Positions 12,000 through 21,397 of a stretch of 25,006 nt of DNA are shown here, piece by piece. Source of the DNA: Rodentolepis nana (lineage: Eukaryota; Platyhelminthes; Cestoda; Cyclophyllidea; Hymenolepididae); contig UZAE01000372.1 of assembly GCA_900617975.1 (NCBI GenBank), positions 1 to 25,006 of the forward strand, in the 5' to 3' direction. Within the stretch, counting starts at the first letter, position 1; every line of letters starts with the position of its first letter. The notes under the pieces are model-generated. The model was not told where the DNA came from. It saw nothing but the letters and a program-made list of their open reading frames with translations, and did not search any database. Position numbers and translations under genes: made by a program.

Positions 12000-12792
12000 A
12001 CTTGGTTCATCCTCCTTACAATCGTGTGCGCATTTTATCATCCCATGATATCCCAAGCAATGCCGATTTTTATTTGTCAACTGATATGATATCTTAGTGA
12101 TTTCCTAAACCATTCTGGTTTCTTGTGGCATTAACAACGAATGATTCGGGCGCGCCTTCATCGGATTGATTTAGTTTGCAATTATTATGAAATAATATTT
12201 ATAGTTTATTTAAAAGTAAAAAGAAGTTAGTCATTTGCGTGATGGTGTCAGTCCTAATTTCACAGCCTCAAAGCCGACCAATATTGGATATAAGAAAGGT
12301 CTTAAAAAAGAGGCTTCACAATTACCTCTAATACAAGTATAAATTGCCGCAAAGAGCCATCAAATAATCACAATATCGAATAAGGGATGCTTTTATCTCG
12401 AGAGATAGCTGCCTTCCTCATTCGTTAAGTGTGATTATTTAACTACAACTGGGATATTTTGGATTGAAGCAATAACGGCACTTTTATCCCACGTATTACC
12501 ACGATCAGAAATCTATTGTGCTCAGTCCAATTTGTATTCCCAAAATTTTCACGATTTGGCTGAAGCATCGAAAAAGTTGACACAAAGGAATGAAAATTGG
12601 ATTTTGTTCAAAATAAACAAAGACGATCATCGGAATAAGAAAAAACGGAGAGGGTCTGGAGCAATTATTAGTAAAAAAATTGGAAAACAATGAAAGTAGA
12701 ATGCATCCAAGTTTTCAATGGAAATATAACGATACACAAAAACTAAAAGCATGCAAGAGTATATTTAGGCAATTACAAAAGTTAGATGTGTG
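12000..12792. other. 3' intergenic region between convergent genes
   Basis: The HDDC2-like and CNPY-like genes converge here with about 790 bp between their stop codons. Apart from the hairpin listed separately at 12362-12440, I see no coding frame with family resemblance. A TTTATT at about 12206 could be the AATAAA of the minus-strand gene, but it is some 590 nt past that stop. Confidence 0.5.
12362..12440. other. Long imperfect hairpin (candidate precursor-miRNA-like or MITE-like structure)
   Basis: The left arm starts AAATAATCACA (12362-12372) and the right arm ends TGTGATTATTT (12430-12440), a perfect 11-bp stem. After a small internal loop the arms pair again as CGAAT/ATTCG and AGG/CCT. 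The apex holds TATCTC-GA-GAGATA (12394-12407). The whole is a hairpin of about 79 nt with one main axis. Size and shape fit a miRNA precursor, a fold-back transposon remnant or chance in AT-rich DNA. I recognise no known flatworm miRNA in it. Strand cannot be assigned. Confidence 0.4.
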
Positions 12793-13538
12793 TTAGAGTT
12801 CATTTTTAATATTTTTATCAGAACTCTCAGTCGAAGAAGCATATTCTGAAGGCATGGATTCATCGAGGCATTCAGAGGGTAGATCTTTCAATACCAGATT
12901 ACGACAAAGAAAATCAAGAAGACTTGTACCATCCTGATGTTCGAAAAACCATCTTTCAATCTCTTCACCATATTCGGAAACGAGCTTTTCACACTGACAT
13001 TTTGTTAGTTAGAAAGACCATGCATACCCTTTCTTTGAGCATTGAAATTTCAAGTGATGGAGAATCCCATAACGATTGTGGTATATCCAACTTGACATCA
13101 ACACCACGATCACTAAAGAATATAAATACCGTTAAAGTGAGCCTTACACTAGCTGCTTCAGTGTTTCAAAAGTCTGTGGCCGAGATTTCTGAAATCTCGT
13201 GCTATCTTTTCTTTCATTATGAAGTCTGTATTGAAGCATATTATTACACAGAGAGGGGTCTTCCAATATTTCAGTAAAGCGAAGTTCTCTAGAAATTATA
13301 TTTATTCACGAGCTTACGATTTTGCATAAGGTACTTTCTTATTGAAATTTCCGTGATAATCTAGCATTTCTGAGCTGTCAGTTGCATTATAGCGAAGCAT
13401 GAATTCATGATAGAATAATTTGCATACTTCACATGGTGTTGGAGGATTTACAGCGCTTTCAGCATCAGCATTTACAAATTGCAACTTATTAAATAGGTTA
13501 GAGGAAAGAATACAAAAAAAGAGAATGAACGAAGACAT
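12793..13538 (-). CDS. CNPY: Canopy (CNPY3/4-type) saposin-like ER protein, 4 exons
   Basis: Canopy proteins are ER-resident saposin-fold co-chaperones; CNPY3 works with gp94 in Toll-like receptor folding and CNPY4 affects receptor surface delivery. Minus-strand exons are 13538-13318, 13288-13148, 13112-13028 and 12993-12793, with introns of 29, 35 and 34 nt, giving 215 residues. Residues 1-25 form a hydrophobic signal peptide. The family motif CEVCK follows at 36-40, then VPYAKSELRF (69-78), NERKDSTRF, QTFETLKQLV, GVDVKLDIPQSLW, LKERCEKL, the FFEHQD and DFLC segments, and SECLDE. This preserves six cysteines as three saposin-type pairs. The protein ends KNEL, a KDEL-like ER-retention signal. 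The long plus-strand open frame across the same DNA is the antisense shadow. It shares a short promoter region with the SERGEF-like gene. Confidence 0.9.
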
Positions 13539-13754
13539 CTGATTGGAATTAAGCGGGTGCGCAAGACTCGCAAAAAGTAACTTAAAATGATGAAAGTCTA
13601 AAGTTTATAAAAAAAATATTAATTATAAAAAAATAATTTGAATCACTATGCTTGAATTATATCTCATAAACCGATAATTTTGGTTTTATTTTATGCTCAA
13701 GGCTAAAGGCCTATTTGAGGTTGTTGCAACGAGCGGGTTGTTGTGGTCCGCCTG
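13539..13754. promoter_or_regulatory. Shared divergent promoter region (CNPY-like / SERGEF-like)
   Basis: Only 216 bp separate the two divergent start codons. The stretch is extremely AT-rich at 13600-13650, with several TATAAA/TTATAA-like words in both orientations. Both 5' UTRs and both promoters must fit here, so it is a likely bidirectional promoter. No specific factor site is recognised. Confidence 0.5.
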
Positions 13755-15072
13755 ATGTTCGCGTGGGTGGGTTTCATTAGCCTTGGATTTTTCTAACTAC
13801 TTTTTGCGCTTATTTATCCATATGTTATGACTTTTCTAAATATTAATACGTATCTGTAGGGTGCTAATAGTCATGGTCAGCTGGCCGATGGCACTAAAAA
13901 TGATCAACATATCCCGACTTCCGTTCCTTTGCCATATATGCCAAAATTTATATCTGGCGGAGGAGTATTTAGTGTTATAGCGAATGGTATGAGTGCTTAT
14001 TTTATCATTTTTGTGTACTTAGATAATAGTCTTTGGGCTGCTGGCCAATTAGACCAGAATGGAACGATGGAAAAGCAGAAAACATTTGTGTTCTTAGGAT
14101 CCATTAAAAATGGCATACAGTTTATTTCCTGTGGATGGGATTTTTGCGTCGTTCTAACAGCCTGTGGCCAGCTATATTTTAGAGGAAGAAATAGTCCAGG
14201 ATTTGAATTAGATAACGGTTTGGTCCCTTCTTGGATTGGTAGAATTTCCCTTCTGCCACTTAATACTTTGAAATTCAGTTCAGTAGCAGCTGGATTGCGT
14301 CATGTTGTCGCAGTAGCAGATTGCAACAAAGTGCTCGAGTTTAAGGGTGGTACTACACGGGAGCTACTTTTGGAGAAGTCCATCAAAGTTAGCAGATGTT
14401 CAGCTGGTGCCCACCATTCAGTTATTTCGACTAGTAAGACTTTCGTTTTTCTCCCGATTTATTTCGTTTAGCTGATGGTAAGGTTGGTGTTTGGGGTGAC
14501 AATCGATTTGGTCAATGTGGGCCGCTCGTAAACGGTTGTACCTATCGCCCTAAGAAAGCAGATGAAATTCAGTGGATTTCTTCCGAATATTTCAATAATG
14601 ATAATATTATTGATGTTCAGTCTGGATGGAGCCATATTCTAGCTCTTACAGGTAAGATTTGGTCTTCACTTTATCGTAATCTTTCTAATTAGAGAGTGGT
14701 AAGGTTTACTCATGGGGTCGATCTGATTTTGGTCAGCTAGGACGAACCATCCTCAGCCCTGGCATAAGTTCGAGCTCTTCTGTGTGGCCTCAAAAGGGTC
14801 TTGTTTTCGATCCAACTCCTCACTTAGTGCAGATAGGTACTTCCTCTTCTATTATATCGATATCCGCTGGAGCGGAACATTCGCTTGCCTTGACGGAAGA
14901 TGGTCAACTTTGGACTTGGGGATGGAATGAACATGGAAATTGTGGTGTAGATCCGGAAGAAATGGGCAATGTTTTGACTCCTAAACGCGTTGTGATCGAA
15001 GATGAAAGCAGACCTATCTCATTAGTAGCCGCTGGTTACGGATTTTCTATGTCCCTTGTTGACGTATGGTGA
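13755..15072 (+). CDS. SERGEF: SERGEF/DelGEF-like RCC1-repeat protein, 5 exons
   Basis: SERGEF is an RCC1-like seven-bladed propeller protein that binds Sec5 of the exocyst and modulates secretion. Exons are 13755-13766, 13860-13986, 14023-14433, 14472-14651 and 14693-15072, with introns of 93, 36, 38 and 41 nt, giving 369 residues. RCC1 blade signatures are clear: the joined FAW-GANSHGQLADG at the N-terminus, SCGWDFCVVLTACGQLYF, AAGLRHVVAVADCNK, SAGAHHSV, DGKVGVWGDNRFGQCG, SGWSHILALTESGKVYSWG, RSDFGQLGR, SAGAEHSLALTEDGQLWTWG and WNEHGNCG. CGWDF, AAGLRH, SGWSH and WNEHG are typical of SERGEF rather than RCC1 itself. The first exon carries just MFAW before a GTGGGT donor; the frame is closed by a TGA a few codons upstream. 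The 36-nt intron has no stop in frame, but removing it restores the blade (IAN-DNSLW). Confidence 0.9.
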
Positions 15073-15239
15073 CTTTTTCTCTTGGAGTTTTCTGTCCTTA
15101 TTTGTTTTTAGAATTGAGATTTTTACGTAATTCATTTATTTTTATTGTATGTACATGCACTTCCTTCCATTTGCCTTTAATCTTAACGCTTATTTTTATG
15201 ACTACGATTTTGTAGATTTTACACTGATAAAACATTATC

Positions 15240-15428
15240 TTGATTTGTCCAATCTGGCGTTCTAAAAACGATAGTCTGATATTTTTATCTGCTAGTGGCA
15301 CAGTTTTTAACGTTATTGTTTGCGAAGTCAGTGATCCCGGGTCTGATATCCAAATTAAATCATTGACTGTCGAATATATGGATTGTTCAGCAGTATTTAT
15401 GAATTTTGAATACATTTCTTCTTTATAA
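15240..15428 (+). pseudogene. Fragment resembling the DDB1/SF3B3/CPSF1 (MMS1-type) propeller family
   Basis: One open frame of about 62 residues reads like one propeller segment of this family: a hydrophobic strand (SLIFLSASGTVFNVIV), an acidic linker (SDPGSDIQ), then IKSLTVEYMD and a short hydrophobic strand before a stop. In DDB1 the same order occurs as a strand with a Gly-x-Leu-Phe turn followed by LKDLRVELLG. There is a TGA immediately upstream in frame and TAA at 15426-15428, no recognisable splice-linked neighbour exon, and nothing similar before or after. It is therefore best read as a broken gene fragment, though an exon of an unrecognised fast-evolving gene is possible. The similarity is by eye and weak. 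Confidence 0.3.
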
Positions 15429-18053
15429 ATATGGCAGTGCGTGTTCTATTTTAATTGGCTCTTTGATTCGGTTTGTTATGTGGTGATTAGCTGCACTAAC
15501 AAGCCTTCACTTAAGCTCGGTAATCTCTATGACAGGTTCTTCTACTTTTGAAAGGCCCCCTCTAAGCTTTAGAGGAAGCAGATGTGTGACGTGAAAAGCA
15601 TTAATTTTGGAAGTGTGTTACTGGCAGGGAGCTTGGTCACTAGATTGCAATGGAGAATTTTCAATACCAAACAAGGTCTTAATTAGCGGTTGGCTGGGTG
15701 GTCTCCGCGCTCTCGATCCCACTTATTCCCTACTCGAAGTAGCACCGCGCACTTTCAGGTCTATCTAAGTACGCTTGGGATTCCTTTGTTTGGCGTTGTG
15801 TGCTCCGCAATTATGTCTCTACTGGGTTCCACGGTGGTCTGGTGGTCCTCCATCTTGAGTGAAACGAAAAGGGTGTTGGCCGAAGAAATCCTATTTGTTT
15901 TGAATTTAAAGCCACTTTATTAAGAGTGTTCAATATGCAGCAACTATAACATTATAGCTTGGAATTCGCCGAAGTTTCTATTGAATGTTTAATTAAGGTG
16001 AACTTATTATAATTCGTAAATATCGGAAATCTTATCTTCTGGAACGATCCACTCGCAGAAACTGATGTGCGAAAAATGATATATGTGGCACTTCATCATG
16101 GTACTTCCATTCAGCTAACCCTAAGTTCTAAATATATGGAAGTGCGTCATTTATCTTGGACATGTATTGAGCATCCCAGAGCCACTCCCATGAGTCCCTT
16201 CTTTTTCGCCTTCTTTAATTTCCATTTAATTTAGTAACCTCAACCTGTATGTGTCCAATTAGCTGGTTTTAATTTCGAGTAAATATCGAATTGGAGAATA
16301 GCTTTTTTAAACTAGTCATGTAGAGCAGCTTTTAGACGACTAAATATGTTATGGGGATGAGTGTTTAAGTGACCAGAACTAGAAGAGGGCGAAGATTGTT
16401 GCGACCGGCAACAATTATGAATAATAATCTATTTTGACTAGAGGAGGGGCGGAGTCTTCTGTATTTGACGATGGATAACCTGGATGCAGTGGATGTTAGA
16501 TCTGGTGAACGTAGCAGATACAGATATGGTTACATATCCTTTAGGACTGGAGATAATCCAATCGGTTGATCAATCCATTCACAATGACACAGCGAGTATG
16601 TAGCGAGAGGTGTTCTGCTTCAATGCGAGACAGGTTACAAGTGTCGAACAGATTATTAAAGTCAGGTTGACTATGAATATGAAGCACTTGGGATTATAGG
16701 TGGATATTACTATGGAGAAATGATTCGAGAAAACTTTTCCACTCTGACCCCCATAATATTGATCTGTAAGCAATATCTAACTACAGACTTGATGCTTTGA
16801 CATTTTCTCACATCGTTATTTGACATTAATAATCCAAGTAGCAAAATGACTATTAGTGAAGCATAAAAAAGATTATAATTGATCTCGTTTTGATGCTGAA
16901 CTTAATGGCCCATCACGTGATTGCTCTTTTAGCCTAACTAGCAAGTTTTTAATGTCTCTATTCTGCCACCACCAATGTAACTTTATACGTATGGAGAAAT
17001 AAAAAACAAGTAAGCGCTCGACTAAACCATGATAAGCCTAATTAAACTCCAACTAGCCCCTAGCTGAGTTTTCGGGAATGCATTGCCCTCGGGATAGTTA
17101 AGCTACCTCCAAGGTGCTAGAAAAAAACAGGCTGCCCTAACGCCCAAAGTACTTCACTGTCAAATGGATTTGAAGTAAGCACATCGCAGTAACTAAAACT
17201 AAACTCTCAGCATTAAGAGAGTGTAGAAAAGTCTTATTTTACAAAAGTGCTTCTCGCAGAACTTCCAAAAAAAGATATATTTACAGGAATAGCAACCTTT
17301 TGCCTCGTAGTCTTAATCCCCTCTGTTTTTTGAACGGATTTTAAGTTATCCCCCAATTCATTCGTTTAATTGTGCTCATGAATAAAATAAGAAGGTTGAT
17401 TTATGATTAAGGTTTTTATTAAGAGTAAAGATTAAGTTTAAGGTTGAAACCAGCAGGCAGAGATACAGAACAACGGGACTTTGGGGCATTTCACGTTCTA
17501 ACAGCCAATTCCTCCTTTGTAAATGTACATAAATGGTTCAAGTCTATCTGAATGCTTCATTTTGTTCTCATTAACTTAAGGCTTGGCATGGAAGAGATAG
17601 AGAGATACAATGTAATGAGAATCCTTTAGTATTTGAGCAAAACATTGCATACTCCTATTTGTGACTGTTGGTTCTTGAGATGTGCGCCTATAGATGCCTA
17701 ACTCGGAGTTTGAAGCCACATCATAAGTGAGTATAGACAAGAAGAGGTTGATTGGCTGGTTAAGTGTTGGCAATACGTGAAGACCTCCAGCAAGATTTCG
17801 TCAATGACCATTGCTTTAGATAATTACTCGGAGGATGGGTAGCTGTTAATTTGTTAAAATTCGCATCCATAGATGACGTTGCTGTTGACGTATTTTAATT
17901 TCTCCGCTATCTTAATGTTCTCTAATAACTGCCAGTTTCTGAATTTGGAAAAACGCGAATCACGAAAAATAGTTAATTCGAGAGTTGATAATCAGTATAT
18001 ATAATAGATATTGGTTTGATTGAATCATGTTTTTTTCGTTCATTCACTGCGAA
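15429..18053. other. Intergenic region, no gene recognised
   Basis: About 2.6 kb without a convincing gene. Within it, 15670-15870 is noticeably richer in G+C and open in one frame for 77 codons (15690-15923) but without family resemblance. A short perfect stem ATTGTTGC/GCAACAAT with a 5-base loop lies at 16395-16415, and a near-palindrome CCTCTAAGCTTTAGAGG near 15565. Other open frames are below 70 codons and look random. Confidence 0.45.
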
Positions 18054-18422
18054 CTAGTAATCATGAACGAACAAGATGTCGGGGAATTTATTGTGAATTA
18101 GCTTCTCAAATTTCTTCAAGTTTGATTTCCTATATCCTTCAACAGTTAGAATATAGCACATTTCCCCGTATTTGTTCCTCTGAGTCCTAGACATATTTAG
18201 ACGTGTGGTACATCCGGTTAGTTGAGCGATGCGAAGGATGCGCCTGTCGTCATTATCACCTATAAGCCCCAAGTATTTTGATTGTAGAAGCATCACACAC
18301 GTTGGGACTTTCGGTTTTAACACTTCATACTCAAATACTTCAACCACATCGTTAAAGTGGACCGCCTTCTTTACAGTTCGTTTTTCACTTGCTGGCGAAG
18401 AATTTTCCATTTCGAAATGCAA
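18054..18422 (-). CDS. Small protein with PP1-docking-like motif and degenerate KH-like region
   Basis: An intronless ORF of 122 residues; I cannot name it. Near the N-terminus, residues 19-23 read KAVHF, fitting the RVxF consensus used to dock protein phosphatase 1, followed at once by hydrophobic and acidic residues (NDVVEVFEYE), as in many PP1 regulators. Residues about 42-112 have the pattern of a KH RNA-binding fold: a beta strand (CVMLLQ), GLIG, then RRILRIAQLTGCTTRL matching the I-x-x-I-x-x-x-TG-x-x-x-x-L core, a strand CYILTVEG, and a final helix NLKKFEKLIHNKF. The GxxG loop is replaced by GDND, so RNA binding is doubtful. A second Met at residue 5 could be the start. Known proteins such as AKAP1 combine PP1 docking with a KH domain, but homology is not claimed. 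Base composition and an open frame well above background support it being real. Confidence 0.55.
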   Translation of the reverse strand: MHFEMENSSPASEKRTVKKAVHFNDVVEVFEYEVLKPKVPTCVMLLQSKYLGLIGDNDDRRILRIAQLTGCTTRLNMSRTQRNKYGEMCYILTVEGYRKSNLKKFEKLIHNKFPDILFVHDY

Positions 18423-19305
18423 TTCGTAAATTTAGCAGAACTATGACTTAAAAATGATTTCAAGTGTAACAATCGATAATTCTTTAACATACATGCACGT
18501 GCTTCAAATTCACGAAAATTCAAATCCATGTCTTCTTTTAAAAAATAAGCAAATATAGAATTAATGTCCTTGAGTTTTTTAAGGCTTACATTTTCCTTTT
18601 ACTACCTGTTAGTTGCGTTAAAATGAAAATGCTCTACTCTACTACGGCAGTAGCAGTGTTAATGGCTGTCATGAACACTACGGAAATAGGCACTTGGTTA
18701 TACAATAATAACCCATTAACGTCTCCTCCCCTCATCCGTTCAAATATTTTAATAAGGCTACATCTAAATTCGTGATAATTAAGGGGTATCGTGACCAGAG
18801 CTATTGAAAACGCTTACTCTTCGCAAATGCAATTAACGTAAAGGTCCACGAATCTTCCTATCTGATTGGGTTATTTTCCTCAGTACGCATGACCACGCTC
18901 GCTCGATCCGGTATTGGTAAACGTCGTACGTTCTTAAATGTTCCAGCTTGGGCGAGGTTCTATTTGACCGCTTGTACGCGCTCAAGTTTTGCGCTTCAAG
19001 GAAATCACCAGTCGTCATTTACATTTGGTGAAACTAACAGAAACAGAAACGTTCTGATTTTATTGTAAATACAAGACATTGACAATAATCAATCTCTACT
19101 TTTAATCTATTTACCTAATTACCTGTGATTTTCGAAGTTAAAGTAATTAATGAGAAACATCTTCCAATTAGTTTACAAGTATTGGTTATTTAATAACAGC
19201 ATTCTAGTTATTTTTTTAATGAGCCACTTTTTTTAAAAAATGAATTAACTCTAAGTGGTCTTACAACGTATTAACAGGGTTTACACAATTATTGTCAATT
19301 AGTAT
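18423..19305. other. Intergenic region 5' of the small minus-strand gene
   Basis: Mostly AT-rich. One G+C- and CpG-richer block at about 18880-19015 contrasts with its surroundings and is open on the minus strand for 61 codons (18833-19018), but it has no family resemblance and may be a decayed repeat. Nothing else is recognised. Confidence 0.4.
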
Positions 19306-19606
19306 TGTGGGCACGTCATCGCATACACGCACGCACGCCTCCGTATACAGCAACCATACAACCAGCGGCCAATCAGAAGCCTCCTTTTGTTGAACCTAAT
19401 CCACCCTGCTGATTACGACTAATCTCTCTGCATGTACATTTTACTCACATTGTACTTCCTGAATAAACGTGTTCTGTGCGATACGTCTGATGCCTCTATA
19501 GCTGTGCTCTAGCTTAGTTAGTTCCGGGAGTCTAGTTAGATATAGGAGAATCTGCCACAAGGATTCCTGAGTCAGTCGGGCTTTACTAGTGGAGCGATCC
19601 GCTACA
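19306..19606. mobile_element. Solo LTR of an LTR retrotransposon with 4-bp target duplication
   Basis: A 301-bp block begins TGTGGGC and ends GCTACA, so it has the TG...CA termini with TGT/ACA inverted ends expected of an LTR. It is flanked by GTAT at 19302-19305 and GTAT at 19607-19610, a 4-bp target-site duplication such as Ty3/gypsy-type integrases make. Inside, AATAAA at about 19463 followed by a G/T-rich stretch looks like the LTR polyadenylation region, and CTATAG occurs near 19495. No primer-binding site, internal region or second LTR adjoins it, so it is a solo LTR left by recombination. It is more G+C-rich than its surroundings. It could also derive from a small non-autonomous (TRIM-like) element, which are known from tapeworms. 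Confidence 0.68.
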
Positions 19607-19896
19607 GTATTTTCATTTATTTAAATCCAGGTATGCAATTGTAATTAAAGATTGCCAATATTTAGTTTTGAGTTCTCATTTCTTGTTCAAATGAATTTAA
19701 ACAGCATTATGATATCTAGTACGTGAATTCGTATATATTTGTCTTAAAACGGGAAAAATGTATTAAGTTTGGAATCATGTGCTCTGATGAGCTATTCTGA
19801 AAATATACTGCTAGTAGGCGTTTCACTATGGGAAATATTCGCACCCTTTAAGTCGGAGCTCAACCATATAACACTTAAAATAATATATCGAAATTC
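19607..19896. other. Spacer between two transposon insertions
   Basis: AT-rich sequence with no recognised gene. It separates the solo LTR from the SINE-like insertion. Confidence 0.4.
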
Positions 19897-19911
19897 CCAT
19901 CTGCTCAAGAT

Positions 19912-20210
19912 TTATTTGTTTTTAACAAATGGTTGGCTTTATGATAGATATCAGTAGTCATTATTTGACTCCGGGTTTCACAGAAGGGGAGGAACAAAAA
20001 GTCAAGAGGGGGAGTGAAAGAGTGACTAACAAACAGACACAAGGTTTGAGAAAAAGGTAAAGTGAGTACTGTGAAAGTGGTCGAATATGACATACTGTAG
20101 GGTCATGGCAGTTTGAAGTCAGAAATCAACTGACAGTTAATAAATTTTTTTGCCGTATGGGTATACGTTGCCCAGGGTACACCACGTGGAGGTAAGTCTG
20201 TCGCGTAACT
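19912..20210 (-). mobile_element. Non-LTR (SINE-like or 5'-truncated LINE) insertion, copy 2, with perfect 15-bp target duplication
   Basis: The 299-bp insertion is bounded by two identical 15-bp words, CCATCTGCTCAAGAT, at 19897-19911 and 20211-20225. A long perfect direct repeat of this sort is the mark of target-primed reverse transcription. Most of the insertion (about 19925-20148) matches copy 1 in reverse complement. In the inferred sense (minus) direction it starts near 20210, contains a pyrimidine-rich middle, and ends in an A-rich tail (TTAAAAACAAATAA). No protein-coding frame is evident, favouring a SINE or a truncated LINE. No clear pol III A/B boxes were identified. Termini are exact because the target duplication fixes them. 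Confidence 0.8.
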
Positions 20211-20225
20211 CCATCTGCTCAAGAT

Positions 20226-21397
20226 AAGTGCTGAAGTAAACAGCCACTTAAGAAAACTAATATTTAGCAGACTAATTTTCATTAAAGTTTTCTTAACGTT
20301 AAGCGATTGATCCTTTTCAACTTGTGCATGTAGCGTATTGTTTGAGGTTAATGTTCTGTATATTTAATTTTAACCACCTTCTCCATCAAAACTACCACTA
20401 GATACTCTTACGCCCCCCCCCTCCCCCAACCAGTCATTTGTAACATCAAGAAATATTTGTCCTTTTGCAGTTACAATAATGTGTATTCCGCAGTACCTTT
20501 TCGGCTTGGTGCTAGTCATATTCAAACACGTAGTTCATCCACAGTTGTTAAATACGCCTATCGTCTTTCATCCGGATAATTGGAAAATTAACTTGAACCA
20601 CCACTGAACCCTACACAATACATTGCTTCCTATTTGATTACTTTAACCGTTTCATTCAAAAAAAATTCCACGTACTATCTCATGTTCAATTTTTGTGTTG
20701 CCTACGCCGATCACAAGTAGTCATATGGTTTCTGTGGTGCCAGGCTTATGGATCGGATTCTTTTTACTGCGAAAATGGCAAATTGTGACAAAACTTAGTC
20801 ATTAAATAATGTTTGCTGCGTTGTCTTAGCACCCACGTCATGGCTACGCGTTCGGTAGCACGTCATACCTTTGATAGAAAAAGGGGCTCAATCGATACGG
20901 CAGTGTGACTTTAAGCTATACTCGAGAAGATGATTTTGACTTTGTGGTTAGAACTTTTCATTTGATGAAGAAATATAAACTTCAATTTATGAGTTAATAA
21001 ACGAATCTGTCTACAATATGCATTAAAAGCATTGTTGGGCTCCAAGAGGACATGATAATTCACGACCTTCTAACTACCCTTTTCTAAGACATAAGGCATC
21101 CAGTGATTGGACACTTGAAATCATCACTAATAGTAATGTCGGTGAAAATGTGATATTTGCAAGCAGAAGAAAGGTACGAAAGCATTTACAGACCTTTTCA
21201 ATTGGATTAACTTTTATCAAGGTCAAGCTTATATGATTTACAGCTCCTGTAAAGCACACAAAGCAGAAGCACATAAAATCAGCAAATATTTAGTTGTTAT
21301 TAATCAGAAAAACCAAAAAATCAGAAAATATAGGAGGAAATACTGTTGTGGTTCAAATTATCACAAATAGAAGAGGGAGAAAATGAAGAAATGACCG
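20226..21397. other. Intergenic region downstream of the WBP2-like gene
   Basis: No gene recognised. Contains a C-run (about 20411-20425) that is G-rich on the minus strand and could form a quadruplex; a similar G-run stands at 1881-1896 in a RIC1 intron. The part next to 21397 is the 3' UTR of the longer WBP2-like transcript. Confidence 0.4.

Noticed and set aside
12924..13277. Plus-strand open frame of about 117 codons
   Set aside because: It lies antisense to the CNPY-like exons and short in-frame introns on the minus strand, where family motifs are clear; no plus-strand family resemblance.
15098..15415. Minus-strand open frame of about 105 codons
   Set aside because: Lys/Ile-rich low-complexity translation with no domain pattern; part of it is the reverse of the DDB1-like fragment.
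15685..15740. tRNA- or SINE-like box A/box B pattern (TGGCTGGGTGG ... CTCGATCCC)
   Set aside because: The spacing between the boxes is too short for a tRNA and no cloverleaf arms could be formed.
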